64,000 nucleotides of DNA. Source: Bog-473 sp036268485 (GTDB taxonomy: Bacteria > Actinomycetota > Acidimicrobiia > Acidimicrobiales > RAAP-2). A program made the position numbers and the translations under genes. The stretch lies in the NCBI GenBank assembly GCA_036268485.1, contig DATAUC010000009.1, positions 1 to 64,000 on the forward strand, in the 5' to 3' direction. The notes beneath the pieces are model-generated. The model saw only the letters and a list, made by a program, of their open reading frames with translations. It made no database searches and was not told where the DNA came from. This document shows, piece by piece, positions 50,579 to 59,552 of this stretch. Position 1 is the stretch's first letter. Each line of letters opens with the position of its first letter.

Positions 50579-51604
50579 CTACTGGGCCGCCGGAAGGTCG
50601 ATCAGTCGGGCCATGTGCTGCTGCTTGTTCTCGAGCATCCGGTCGAGGACGTGAGCCCGCTTCAAGAACAGATGGGCGTCATGCTCGAAGGTGTAGCCCA
50701 TACCCCCATGAATCTGAATATTGAGGCCGGCATTGCCGATGCCGGCGTCACCGGCCACGACCTTGGCCGCCGCCGTTTGGAACTCCAGGTCGGGGCGACC
50801 CTCATCGATGGCCAAGGCGGCAAACATCACTTGCGAGGTGGCGGCCTCGGCTCGCATGGCCATGTCGGCACACCGGTGCTTGACAGCCTGATGCACGCCG
50901 ATGGGCTTGCCGAATTGCTCCCTGTTCTTGCCGAATACGGACGCCATGTCTCGTGTCGCCTCGCCGATGCCGGCGAGCATGGCTGCCGCGAGCACCGAGC
51001 CCCGCTCGAAGATGCGGTCGGTGGCACCGGATGCGTGGACGATGGCGGGTGCCTGCTCGACGTGGACGCGTCCGAGAGACACGGCGGGATCGATGCATGG
51101 CAGTTGCTCCGGCCGCCCCAACGCCTCGGCCGCCATCAACGCCGCACCGTTCCGGGTCACGACCACGACGTGGGAGACATCAACGGCATCCATCAGGTCG
51201 AAGGTGCCGCTGACCAGGTCACCTACCTCGAACGCCGCCCCTCGAGCCTGGGCCAGACCAACAGTGATCTCACCGGTGAGGATGGCTGTAGCCAGTTCGT
51301 CCGCTCCCCCGGCCAGCGCCACGCGCGCGCCCAGGGTGCAAGCGAGAAAGGGCCCAGGAGCCAAGTGTCGGCCGATCTCGCGGAAGAGCAATGCCTCTTC
51401 GGCCATCCCATAGCCAACGCCGCCCCGTTCCTCGGGCAAGCTGAGCCCGAACCAACCGAGCTCGGCGAACTGGGCCCACTGGCGCGGGCCGATCGCCGAT
51501 GTCCGACGGCGGGCGTCGCCCTGACCGTTGTCCATCGTCTTGGCCAACAGAGCGGCGGCCACCGACGAGATCTCCTGTTGCTCTGGTGTGGGAAGAAGGT
51601 CCAT
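50579..51604 (-). CDS. Acyl-CoA dehydrogenase, short subunit (FadE28-like)
   Basis: A 341-residue acyl-CoA dehydrogenase. It has ERGGVGYGMAEEALLFREIG at the N-terminal side, a shortened middle domain, then GKNREQFGKPIGVHQAVKHRCADMA (FAD binding) and QIHGGMGYTFEHDAHLFLKRA. This is the profile of the FAD-contacting subunit in heteromeric steroid dehydrogenases. It starts 22 bases after its probable long-subunit partner at 51627. The frame beyond ATG 51604 overlaps that partner and is rejected. Confidence 0.87.
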   Translation of the reverse strand: MDLLPTPEQQEISSVAAALLAKTMDNGQGDARRRTSAIGPRQWAQFAELGWFGLSLPEERGGVGYGMAEEALLFREIGRHLAPGPFLACTLGARVALAGGADELATAILTGEITVGLAQARGAAFEVGDLVSGTFDLMDAVDVSHVVVVTRNGAALMAAEALGRPEQLPCIDPAVSLGRVHVEQAPAIVHASGATDRIFERGSVLAAAMLAGIGEATRDMASVFGKNREQFGKPIGVHQAVKHRCADMAMRAEAATSQVMFAALAIDEGRPDLEFQTAAAKVVAGDAGIGNAGLNIQIHGGMGYTFEHDAHLFLKRAHVLDRMLENKQQHMARLIDLPAAQ

Positions 51605-51626
51605 GGTCGCCGCTTCGTCTAGCCGG

Positions 51627-52799
51627 TCAGCGCGGGAGCCCGAGCACGCGCTCGCCGATGATGTTTCGTTGAATCTCCGATGTCCCGCCGGCAATGGAAA
51701 GGGAGTACGAGTACAGGTAGTGACCCGACCACCCGTCGGGCGCCCATCGTGAAACGAAGTGCAACCCGTCATCACCCAGGATCTCGAAGGCCAGTCGATA
51801 GATTCGCTGGGCCAGCTCCGAGTAGTAGAGCTTGATGATCGAGCCTTCCGGCCCGGGGGAACCCTGATGGGCGCTGCGGGATATGCCCGCATAGGTCATG
51901 GCCCGAAGGGCGGCGACTTCGGCTCGTCCCGTAGCCAACCGGCGGGCCAGCTCGTCGTCGGCGATCGCCGGGCGGCGTCCATCGGGCCCGGTGCGCCACC
52001 GCGCCGCCTCGATCAGGTCCTCCACCGTCTTGGCCAGCCGAACCTGGCTCAAGGTGAACGCCGTCCCTCGTTCGAAGGCCAGCGTGGACATGGCCACGCC
52101 CCACCCCTCGTTCAGCCGACCGACGACGTTGGTCATCGGGATACGCACCTCGTCGTAAAAGACCTCGCAGAACTCTCGATCTCCGTCCATTGTCTCGATG
52201 GGTCGAACTTCGATGCCCGGGGTATGCATGTCACAGATCACCCAGGTGATCCCCTTGTGCTTGGGCGCACTCGGGTCCGATCGCACCAGCAGCTCTTGCC
52301 AGTCAGCCACATCGGCAAAGCTGGTCCAGATCTTTTGGCCGGAGATCACCAGCTCGTCACCGTCGACAACGGCCCGGGTCGAGAGCGATGCCAGATCCGA
52401 CCCGGCGCCGGGCTCGGAGAAGCCCTGGCACCAGACCACGTCGCCCCGAAGAATCGGCGGTAGATGAATGGACTTCTGCTCTTCGGAGGCCCGAGCCATC
52501 AACGTGGGCCCCGCATGGTTGAGGCCCACGAAGCTGGCGTCGATGCCGGGAAGGCCGAGAGCTCCGTACTCCTCGTACCAGATGAGCTGTTGGGTCAGCG
52601 AGGCACCGCGCCCGGCGTACTCCGTCGGCCACGAGATTCCGGCCCAACCGCCTTCCCACTGAGTCCGTTGCCAGGCCAGGTCGTACTCCCGAAGGGCCTG
52701 CCGGTCGTGTGGGCGCTGCTCGGTGGGGGCGTGCTCCCGTAACCACGTCCGTACCTGGTCCCGGAAATGAACATCATCGTCAGAGAATTGGAGGTCCAC
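51627..52799 (-). CDS. Acyl-CoA dehydrogenase, long subunit (FadE29-like)
   Basis: A 390-residue dehydrogenase: WPTEYAGRGASLTQQLIWYEE, WCQGFSEPGAGSDLASLSTR, SGQKIWTSFADVAD, and the C-terminus IAGGTSEIQRNIIGERVLGLPR with Gly at the usual catalytic Glu. No ATG is available near the conserved start, so GTG 52799 is used; the ribosome-binding site is weak and a short leader is likely. First gene of the minus-strand operon 52799-49059, with the operator 52835-52848 at 36 bases upstream. Confidence 0.87.
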   Translation of the reverse strand: MDLQFSDDDVHFRDQVRTWLREHAPTEQRPHDRQALREYDLAWQRTQWEGGWAGISWPTEYAGRGASLTQQLIWYEEYGALGLPGIDASFVGLNHAGPTLMARASEEQKSIHLPPILRGDVVWCQGFSEPGAGSDLASLSTRAVVDGDELVISGQKIWTSFADVADWQELLVRSDPSAPKHKGITWVICDMHTPGIEVRPIETMDGDREFCEVFYDEVRIPMTNVVGRLNEGWGVAMSTLAFERGTAFTLSQVRLAKTVEDLIEAARWRTGPDGRRPAIADDELARRLATGRAEVAALRAMTYAGISRSAHQGSPGPEGSIIKLYYSELAQRIYRLAFEILGDDGLHFVSRWAPDGWSGHYLYSYSLSIAGGTSEIQRNIIGERVLGLPR

Positions 52800-52834
52800 G
52801 GTACAACAATCCCTGTTTATGGCATTCTGGATAG

Positions 52835-52848
52835 TGACACGTTCGTCA
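52835..52848. promoter_or_regulatory. Palindromic operator TGACA-N4-CGTCA between divergent dehydrogenases
   Basis: TGACACGTTCGTCA lies between the minus-strand gene starting at 52799 and the plus-strand gene at 52951. TATACT (52855-52850 on minus) is one base upstream of it, suggesting that it sits on the minus-strand transcription start. On plus it is followed by GAGTATAG, a possible -10 for the other direction. Confidence 0.62.
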
Positions 52849-52950
52849 GAGTATAGCCCTACCCTCGACTTGCGGGGCTGGGTCAGGCAACGTTTTCTAT
52901 ACCAATACCAACTTGCATCGCTCCGAGCTGCAGTGGACGAGGAGACAGCC

Positions 52951-54108
52951 GTGCCAACGCTGAACGACGAGGAACAAGCCATCCTCGATCTGATGGCCAG
53001 ATTCGTGGACAAGGAGGTCCGACCGGTCGTCCACGACCTCGAGCAGGCCAACACCTATCCGGAGCGGCTCATCGAGCACATGAAGGACATGGGCGTGTTC
53101 GGGCTGGCCATTCCCGAGCCCTACGGGGACTTCGGGGTGTCGACGGCCTGCTACGCCGGGGTGACCGAGGAGCTGGCTCGGGGTTGGATGAGCCTGGCCG
53201 GCGCGTTTGGCGGGCACTCGGTGGTGTCCAAGCTCATCTTGCGCTTCGGCACTCCCGAGCAACGGGAGCGGTACCTGCCCTCGATGGCCACCGGGGAACT
53301 GCGAGCCACCATGGCCCTGACCGAACCGGATGGAGGCTCCGACCTCCAGGCCATCCGGACAGTGGCCCGGAGAGTCGACGGGGGCTACATGGTCAACGGG
53401 GCCAAGACGTGGATCAGCAACGCTCGCAAGTCGGGCCTGGTCGCCCTGTTGTGCAAGACCGACCCCGAGGCCGAGCCCGCCCACAAGGGCGTGAGCATCA
53501 TCTTGGTCGAGAAGGTTCCGGGCTTCGAGATCTCCCGCGACCTACCCAAGCTGGGCTACAAGGGGGTGGAGAGTTGCGAGCTCAGCTTCACCGATTGCTT
53601 CATTGCCGGAGCGCCCATCCTGGGGGACGACGAAGGTAAGGGATTCTCCCAGATGATGGCCGGCTTGGAGGTCGGACGCATCCAGGTGGCAGCCAGAGCC
53701 ATCGGGGTGGCTCGGGCCGCCTTCGACGATGCCCTGGCTTACGCCCAGCAGCGCCACACGTTCGGGAAGCCCATCTGGGAACACCAATCAATCGGCAACT
53801 ACCTGGCTGACATGGCCACCGCCATCACCGCGGCCCGCCAGCTCAACCTCCTGGCCGCCGAGCGGGTCGACCTCGGGCAGCGTGCCGACCTGGAAGCGGG
53901 CATGGCCAAGCTGTTCGCTTCCGAGATGGCGGCCAAGGTGACTCTCGACGCCATCCGGATTCACGGCGGCTACGGCTACTCCACCGAGTTCGACGTGGAG
54001 CGCTATTTCCGCGATGCGCCGCTGATGATCGTGGGTGAGGGCACCAACGAGATCCAACGCAACGTCATTGCCAAACAACTGGTGCAGCGGGGCGGACTCG
54101 GTGGGTAG
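52951..54108 (+). CDS. Acyl-CoA dehydrogenase (full-length, catalytic type)
   Basis: A 385-residue dehydrogenase with complete motifs: IPEPYGDFGVSTACYAGVTEELA, MALTEPDGGSDLQAIRT, NGAKTWISNARKSG, QRHTFGKPIWEHQSIGNYLADMA, IHGGYGYSTEFDVERYFRDAP and the catalytic GEGTNEIQRN. It is homotetrameric in type, unlike the heteromeric pairs elsewhere in the window. The frame is open to 52819, but GTG 52951 has GAGGAG six bases upstream and begins the conserved region. Confidence 0.9.
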   Translation: MPTLNDEEQAILDLMARFVDKEVRPVVHDLEQANTYPERLIEHMKDMGVFGLAIPEPYGDFGVSTACYAGVTEELARGWMSLAGAFGGHSVVSKLILRFGTPEQRERYLPSMATGELRATMALTEPDGGSDLQAIRTVARRVDGGYMVNGAKTWISNARKSGLVALLCKTDPEAEPAHKGVSIILVEKVPGFEISRDLPKLGYKGVESCELSFTDCFIAGAPILGDDEGKGFSQMMAGLEVGRIQVAARAIGVARAAFDDALAYAQQRHTFGKPIWEHQSIGNYLADMATAITAARQLNLLAAERVDLGQRADLEAGMAKLFASEMAAKVTLDAIRIHGGYGYSTEFDVERYFRDAPLMIVGEGTNEIQRNVIAKQLVQRGGLGG

Positions 54109-54316
54109 GAGACATCGAGGGGCAGACGAGCACGATCTGATCGAGGTCCCCATCGCTGATCTGCGATCACATCTAACAGAGGTGTCTCCATGGTGACGTC
54201 GGCCGGCAGGTCACTTCGCCAGTGGTCGCCATCTCGGCTTCGGCGCCCAAGGGCTGGATCTGAGGGATACAGTACCGAGTAGACGTTCTATCTTGAGTTG
54301 AATAGGTTGCGACGCG

Positions 54317-54580
54317 ATGAACCCAGGGGACACGACCAGACAAGACGGCTCCGGTGCTGGCCCGGTTGGCGAGAGATACTTCCAGCTCACAAGCGAATTC
54401 GCGTCGGTACAGGTATCAGTGGACAGCGATGGCAACGGTCCCCGTCTGCTGGTCAGAGACCTTGAGAGCGGGGACCAGGTCTACCTCGACCCGCTTGAGC
54501 TGGCAAGCTTCTGCCGTGCCACCGAAGACGACCGAGCTGGTTGGCTCCGAGTGGGCCCCTACCGCAATGACCGCCGGTGA
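54317..54580 (+). CDS. Small hypothetical protein coupled to the Rieske/Ltp operon
   Basis: An 87-residue acidic protein I do not recognise: YFQLTSEFASVQVSVDSDGN, then LLVRDLESGDQVYLDPLELASF, ending in a basic tail. The strand-rich pattern suggests a small beta barrel or sandwich. Its TGA overlaps the GTG of the thiolase-like gene (GTGA), so it is translated with it. The 208 bases before it (54109-54316) hold no other gene and no clear promoter that I can name. Confidence 0.65.
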   Translation: MNPGDTTRQDGSGAGPVGERYFQLTSEFASVQVSVDSDGNGPRLLVRDLESGDQVYLDPLELASFCRATEDDRAGWLRVGPYRNDRR

Positions 54581-55740
54581 CCGACGCGGCCATCGTGGGG
54601 CTCGGACTGACACCGATGTCCACCAAGCCGGGGGCACCGCCGGAGTCCCTGGCCGCCCAGGCCGTGGCCGCGGCATTGGCCGATGCCGGCATGGAGCAGG
54701 CAGAGGTGGACGGCCTCCTGGTCAATTCGAGCCAAGGCGTTCGTCCCGACCGGCTCGGTGTGGCCCTGGCCCGGCATGCCGGCTTCGGGCCCCTGCGGCT
54801 CCTCGAACACGTCGAGATCAAAGGAGCCACCGCCGCGGCCATGGTCCAACGGGCCGTCTTGGCCGTTCGAGCCGGTCTGGCCCGATCGGTGGTGTGCGTG
54901 TTCGCCGATACGCCGATCTGCCCTGGCGGCACCTCTGGTTCCACCTACGCTCGCAGCGGCGGCGTGGAGGGAACGCGTGGCCTCGAGCGTGCCTCGGGGT
55001 TGCTGGGCTCTGTCCCGACCTTTGCCCTCCTGGCTTCCCGGTACTTGAGCATGAGCGGAGGGGACGAGGACGACCTGTGCGCCGTGGCCTGCTCCGCTCG
55101 GCGGTGGGCCAGCTACAACCTCGACGCCATTTCCCGTACGACCCTCTCACCGGAGCAGTACCGCGGCAGCCCCATGGTGTCGACCCCGCTGCGGCGCCTC
55201 GACTGTGCCCGTCCGGTGAACGGCGCTGGGGCGATCATTGTCAGCACCGACGATCGTCGATCCGACGTGAACCATGCCATGGTCTACGTCCGAGGCATGG
55301 CCCAATGGCACCCGATGCGTCGTCGCGTGGCTCCCGGCGAATCCTGGTTCGGCGGAGGGGCGGGGGAAGCCGTGTCCGCCGCACTGGCCATGGCCGGGAG
55401 AACGCGAGCCGACGTCGACGTTCTCGAGCTGTACGACCCGTTCTCCGTGGTCACCCTCTGCCTCCTCGAGGAGTACGGGTTTCGCGAGCCGGGAACTGCG
55501 GGGCTCACGTTCCGGTCGGGAGAATGCGACCCGGGGGGTTCGCTCCCCACCAACACCGGCGGAGGGCAGCTGTCTGCCTTCTACCTGCAAGGGATGACTC
55601 CACTGGCCGAAGCCATCATCCAGGTACGCGGAGCCGGAGGCGAACGCCAAGTTCCAGGGGCAACGACAGCTCTGGTCGCCGGCATCGGGGGACGGATCGA
55701 CCACCACGCCTGCTTGGTTCTCGATCGGGAGCCGTCGTGA
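54577..55740 (+). CDS. Thiolase-like steroid aldolase (Ltp family)
   Basis: A 387-residue SCP2-thiolase-fold protein. At the position of the thiolase GHP loop it has NTGGGQLSAFYLQGM, with Tyr where a catalytic His sits in thiolases, and VLELYDPFSVVT before it. Tyrosines in these two segments are typical of Ltp-type retro-aldolases rather than thiolases. The following DUF35 gene overlaps by GTGA. It probably cleaves a beta-hydroxyacyl-CoA with release of a ketone or aldehyde; the substrate is unknown. Confidence 0.83.
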   Translation: MTDAAIVGLGLTPMSTKPGAPPESLAAQAVAAALADAGMEQAEVDGLLVNSSQGVRPDRLGVALARHAGFGPLRLLEHVEIKGATAAAMVQRAVLAVRAGLARSVVCVFADTPICPGGTSGSTYARSGGVEGTRGLERASGLLGSVPTFALLASRYLSMSGGDEDDLCAVACSARRWASYNLDAISRTTLSPEQYRGSPMVSTPLRRLDCARPVNGAGAIIVSTDDRRSDVNHAMVYVRGMAQWHPMRRRVAPGESWFGGGAGEAVSAALAMAGRTRADVDVLELYDPFSVVTLCLLEEYGFREPGTAGLTFRSGECDPGGSLPTNTGGGQLSAFYLQGMTPLAEAIIQVRGAGGERQVPGATTALVAGIGGRIDHHACLVLDREPS

Positions 55741-56192
55741 CTTTCTCCGCCGGTGACTGGCTGGTAGCCGACGAGCTCGCCCCCGACCCGCACGGTACCC
55801 TCGCACCGCTATACGAGGGGGCCGCCGCAGGCCAGCTGGTGATGCCCTTCTGTGACCACTGCTCCCAACCGCTCGAACTGGAGCAATTCGTCTGCGATGC
55901 GTGCGGGGGGCGGGTGGAATGGCGTCGAGTCGACCCATCAGGCACCGTGCACGCCGTCACCACCGTTCACCGTCGCGAACCCGGGTTGATACGGGTCTCG
56001 GACCCGTACCCCGTCATCGACGTGGAGCTCGACAGTGGCCACCGCGTGATCATGACCACCACCAGACCTGTTTCGGAGCAACCAGGCATCGGACAAACGG
56101 TTGCGCTGTCCTTTCGCACCGTTGGTGACGTCGCCCTACCGGCCGTCACCGTACCTCACCCCTCGCACCATGACTCGGAGGTGACGCCATGA
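55737..56192 (+). CDS. DUF35 zinc-ribbon/OB-fold protein, aldolase partner
   Basis: A 151-residue protein with the zinc ribbon CDHC and CDAC, then the OB fold (SGTVHAVTTVHRREPGLI, YPVIDVELDSGHRVIM). The start is GTG 55737 inside the aldolase stop and the stop overlaps the Rieske alpha ATG, so three genes are read without gaps. It should form the acyl-CoA pocket of the aldolase. Confidence 0.87.
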   Translation: MTFSAGDWLVADELAPDPHGTLAPLYEGAAAGQLVMPFCDHCSQPLELEQFVCDACGGRVEWRRVDPSGTVHAVTTVHRREPGLIRVSDPYPVIDVELDSGHRVIMTTTRPVSEQPGIGQTVALSFRTVGDVALPAVTVPHPSHHDSEVTP

Positions 56193-57472
56193 CCGTCCTC
56201 AATGATCGCCCGCCTGCGGACACTGCTCGTGCCCTGGTGGAGCCCAACCGGGTGCACGGATCGGTCTACACCTCGGCCGAGGTCTTCGATCGGGAGATGG
56301 AGCGCATCTTCACCGACGGCTGGGTGTTCGTGGCTCACGAGAGCGAGCTCCCCCAGCCGGGCGACTACCTGACCCGCCGCATCGGTCGCCAATCGGTCAT
56401 TGTTTCCCGGGCCAAAGACGGATCCCTGCACGTGCTCAGCAATCGCTGTACCCATCGGGGTAATCGCATCTGCAACGCCGAAGCAGGCAACGCATCCTCG
56501 TTTCGCTGCCCCTACCACGGATGGACCTTCGCCAACGATGGGCGGCTGGCCGCCGTTCCCATGAAGCAGGGCTATGCCGACCGGTTCGACGGCATCCGCC
56601 AGGAGCTCGGCCTGCACGCCGCCCCGCGCGTCGACTCCTACGGCGGGTTCCTGTTCGCCTCGTTGGCTCCCGACGGCCCGACCCTTCGGGAGCACCTCGG
56701 GCGTTCGGTGGCCGCGTTCGACCGACTGCTCGATCTCTCCCCCACCCACAAGATCCAACTGACGGCGGGCTGGATGAAGCACCAGCAACAATGCAATTGG
56801 AAGATGGTCATGGAGAACAACGTCGATGGCTACCACGCCCTGTTCACCCACCAGTCCGTCTACGACGCGGTGAAAGAGGCGAAGGTCTCACACCAACCGG
56901 GCAAGGTGGACGTATTGGTTCGCGATCTTGGTGGGGGCCACGGTGAGATCGACTACCAGGAGGAGTACACCAAGCTGGACGAAGAGTTCGTCTGGTTCGG
57001 CCGCATGGCCCGTACCGCCGCACCCGCCTATGTCAGCGCCATGGAGGCCGCCTATGGATCCGAGCGGACCCACCACTCGTTCGTCGTCGGACCGCCCCAC
57101 ACCCTGATCTTCCCCAATCTCTTCCTGGCCGAGATGAACGTCATGGTGGTCGAGCCGTTGAGCCCGGACGAAACCATTGCCTACACCTCCCCGGTGTTCT
57201 TGGAGGGTGCTCCGGAGCTCAATCAAAAGACACTGCGCCGAACGGAGGGAGCCATGGGACCGGCCGGCTTCCTGATTGCCGATGACGGCGAGATCGGTGC
57301 CCGGAACCAACTGGGAGTGTCGGCCCAGCAGCCGGAATGGCTGACCCTGAGCCGGGGCCTCGAGTCGGAGCTGGACAACGGGACCGGGACCGTCAACTAC
57401 GACAAGAGCGCGGAAACGCCCCAGCGCGGTTTCTGGCGGGAGTGGTCGAGCGTGGTCGAAGGGGCCCGATGA
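56189..57472 (+). CDS. Rieske non-haem iron oxygenase, alpha subunit
   Basis: A 427-residue ring-hydroxylating dioxygenase large subunit. The Rieske [2Fe-2S] ligands are Cys87/His89 (CTHRGN) and Cys107/His110 (CPYHGW). The mononuclear iron site is in ENNVDGYHALFTH (Asp213 bridging, His216 and His221). It hydroxylates an aromatic or alicyclic substrate with electrons from a ferredoxin that is not encoded nearby. The beta subunit follows with an ATGA overlap. Confidence 0.92.
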   Translation: MTVLNDRPPADTARALVEPNRVHGSVYTSAEVFDREMERIFTDGWVFVAHESELPQPGDYLTRRIGRQSVIVSRAKDGSLHVLSNRCTHRGNRICNAEAGNASSFRCPYHGWTFANDGRLAAVPMKQGYADRFDGIRQELGLHAAPRVDSYGGFLFASLAPDGPTLREHLGRSVAAFDRLLDLSPTHKIQLTAGWMKHQQQCNWKMVMENNVDGYHALFTHQSVYDAVKEAKVSHQPGKVDVLVRDLGGGHGEIDYQEEYTKLDEEFVWFGRMARTAAPAYVSAMEAAYGSERTHHSFVVGPPHTLIFPNLFLAEMNVMVVEPLSPDETIAYTSPVFLEGAPELNQKTLRRTEGAMGPAGFLIADDGEIGARNQLGVSAQQPEWLTLSRGLESELDNGTGTVNYDKSAETPQRGFWREWSSVVEGAR

Positions 57473-57969
57473 CGGCGCGTTCGACGGTCGATCCCGTTCA
57501 TGGCGCGGGCGTCGACCCCGTCGTGGCCGGGTTCATCTACCTCGAGGCTCGGCTGGCCGACGAATCCCGCTATGCCGAGTGGGAGGCGCTGTGGGACGAG
57601 GACGCCGTGTACTGGGTCCCCCGTCACGAGGCGGCCGATCCCGACCAGGACATCTCGTACATCTATGACAACCGCCGCCGATTGGCCAGTCGCATCAAGC
57701 AGCTCCAGACCGGCGCCCGGCACGCCCAGACACCGCCGTCGAGGATGCGTCGGATCATCGGCAACCTCGAACTGGTGGCGGCGGACGACGAGACGGTCAC
57801 CGTTGCCTCCAATTTCGTGCTCTACGAGTACCGGTACTCCATGACCACCTGGGCCGGCCGCACCGTGCACTGCATCCGGACATCGTCCGATTCGCTCCGG
57901 CTCCGGCAAAAGACGGTCCACCTGGTCAACGGCGATGCGCCCATTCCCACCATGGCATTTCTCATCTAG
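57469..57969 (+). CDS. Rieske oxygenase, beta subunit
   Basis: A 166-residue NTF2-fold small subunit of the aromatic-ring-hydroxylating dioxygenase family. Family features are FIYLEARLADESRYAEWEAL, the DAVYWVPRH motif, and IYDNRRRLASRIKQL. Together with the alpha subunit it would build an alpha3beta3 enzyme. The stop is 15 bases before the acyl-CoA synthetase. Confidence 0.9.
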   Translation: MTARSTVDPVHGAGVDPVVAGFIYLEARLADESRYAEWEALWDEDAVYWVPRHEAADPDQDISYIYDNRRRLASRIKQLQTGARHAQTPPSRMRRIIGNLELVAADDETVTVASNFVLYEYRYSMTTWAGRTVHCIRTSSDSLRLRQKTVHLVNGDAPIPTMAFLI

Positions 57970-57984
57970 GACAGGGGACGATCT

Positions 57985-59538
57985 GTGCTTATCGGTGACA
58001 TCTGCCGGCGGAACGCGCGCCGGTATCCGCGCAAGACTGCCGTCGTCTTCGGGGACGTCGAGCTGACCTGGGCCGCCCTCGACGAGCGGGCCAACCGTCT
58101 GGCTACCTTCCTCTTGGCCCAGGACCTGCGGGCCGGCGACCGGGTGGCCGTGGTGGCCGGCAACACCTTGGAATGGCCGGAGGTCACCTTCGCCCTGGCC
58201 AAGGCGGGCCTGGTCCTGGTGCCGGTGAACGTGCGGCTGGCGCCCAACGAAGCCACCTACATCCTCGAGGATTCGGGGTGTCGCGCCGCCATTGTCCATG
58301 ACGAGCAAGCGGCCAGGTTCGCCGACGTGCTCGACGGACTCGACGTCATCGTGCAGATCGGGGGGTCGAGCATCGGCCACGAGTACGGATCAGCGTTGGA
58401 GCGAGGCCGCAATGTCGACCCGACACCGACCACGCTGACCCCGGCCGACATCCAGTTCCTGCTCTACACCAGCGGCACCACGGGCAGGCCCAAGGCCGTC
58501 ATCAACGAACACCAGGGCATGGTCGCTCAGATCTTCGATACGTCGATCGTGACCGAGGCACGCCACGATGACGTCCTGTTGGCCTTGACGCCGTTCTTCA
58601 CCGCCGGGGGTATGGTGCGCACCCTCACCTGGCTGTTCCTGGGTCAGACCATGGTCATCCATCCTCGTTTTGACCCGGAGGAGACTCTGGCCGAGATCGA
58701 GCGCCGCCGGGTGTCCATGACCACGTTCATCCCCACCATGTTGCTCCGGGTGCTCCAGCAGCTGGAGACGGGGCCGCCCCGGGACACCTCCAGCCTGCGT
58801 CGCATCAGCTACGGCTCGGCACCGGTTCCGCCCGGGCTGGCGCGAGAAGCAATGGAGCGCCTGGGTTGTGACCTCCAGCAGCGGTACGGCCTCACCGAAG
58901 CCGGGGGGCAGGTGACGATCCTCACTCCGGCCGACCACCGGGCCATGGTGGCCGGTGCCACCCAGCTGGGTGAATCATGTGGCCGGGAGACTCCCCAGGC
59001 CGAGATCCGAGTGGTTGGCGAAGACGGAGAGGAGCTGCCGCGGGGAGAAGTCGGTGAGATCGTAGTGCGGGCCGACTCGAGCGGACGGGGCTACTGGCAA
59101 CGGCCGGAGGCGACGGCCGAGACGTTCAGACCCGAAGGGTTGTGGACGGGAGACCTGGGCCGCCTGGATGACGAGGGCTACCTGTACGTCGTGGGTCGAA
59201 AGACGGACATGATCATCTCGGGGGGGTTCAACATTTATCCGGCCGAACTGGAGCGGGTGATCGGGGCCGATCCGGAGGTCGATCTGGTAGCGGTCGTCGG
59301 CGCACCGCACTCCGAGTGGGGTGAGACACCGGTCGCCGTGGTGGTGGCCAAGGGCGATGGCCCTGACCTCGCCGAGCTCGAAGAGCGGCTCCGCCAGCTG
59401 TGTCGGGCCGAGCTGGCCGGATACAAGCAGCCTCGGGAATTCGAGTTCCGGTCGGAACTGCCCCTCACCCCGGCCGGCAAGATCCTCAAGCGGGAGCTGC
59501 GCGCCGCGTACTACGACGCCAAGCCGGCGACGGCCTAG
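57985..59538 (+). CDS. Acyl-CoA synthetase (AMP-binding)
   Basis: A 517-residue long-chain/cyclohexane-carboxylate-type CoA ligase. Motifs: LYTSGTTGRPKAV (A3), YGSAPVPPGL, YGLTEAGGQVT (A5), GLWTGDLGRLDDEGYLY (A7), SGGFNIYPAELERVI and LTPAGKILKRE (A10). GTG 57985 has AGGGGA eight bases upstream. In the same operon as the Rieske oxygenase and the P450, it would charge a carboxylated intermediate with CoA. Confidence 0.9.
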   Translation: MLIGDICRRNARRYPRKTAVVFGDVELTWAALDERANRLATFLLAQDLRAGDRVAVVAGNTLEWPEVTFALAKAGLVLVPVNVRLAPNEATYILEDSGCRAAIVHDEQAARFADVLDGLDVIVQIGGSSIGHEYGSALERGRNVDPTPTTLTPADIQFLLYTSGTTGRPKAVINEHQGMVAQIFDTSIVTEARHDDVLLALTPFFTAGGMVRTLTWLFLGQTMVIHPRFDPEETLAEIERRRVSMTTFIPTMLLRVLQQLETGPPRDTSSLRRISYGSAPVPPGLAREAMERLGCDLQQRYGLTEAGGQVTILTPADHRAMVAGATQLGESCGRETPQAEIRVVGEDGEELPRGEVGEIVVRADSSGRGYWQRPEATAETFRPEGLWTGDLGRLDDEGYLYVVGRKTDMIISGGFNIYPAELERVIGADPEVDLVAVVGAPHSEWGETPVAVVVAKGDGPDLAELEERLRQLCRAELAGYKQPREFEFRSELPLTPAGKILKRELRAAYYDAKPATA

Positions 59539-59552
59539 GCAAGGAGGCACCG

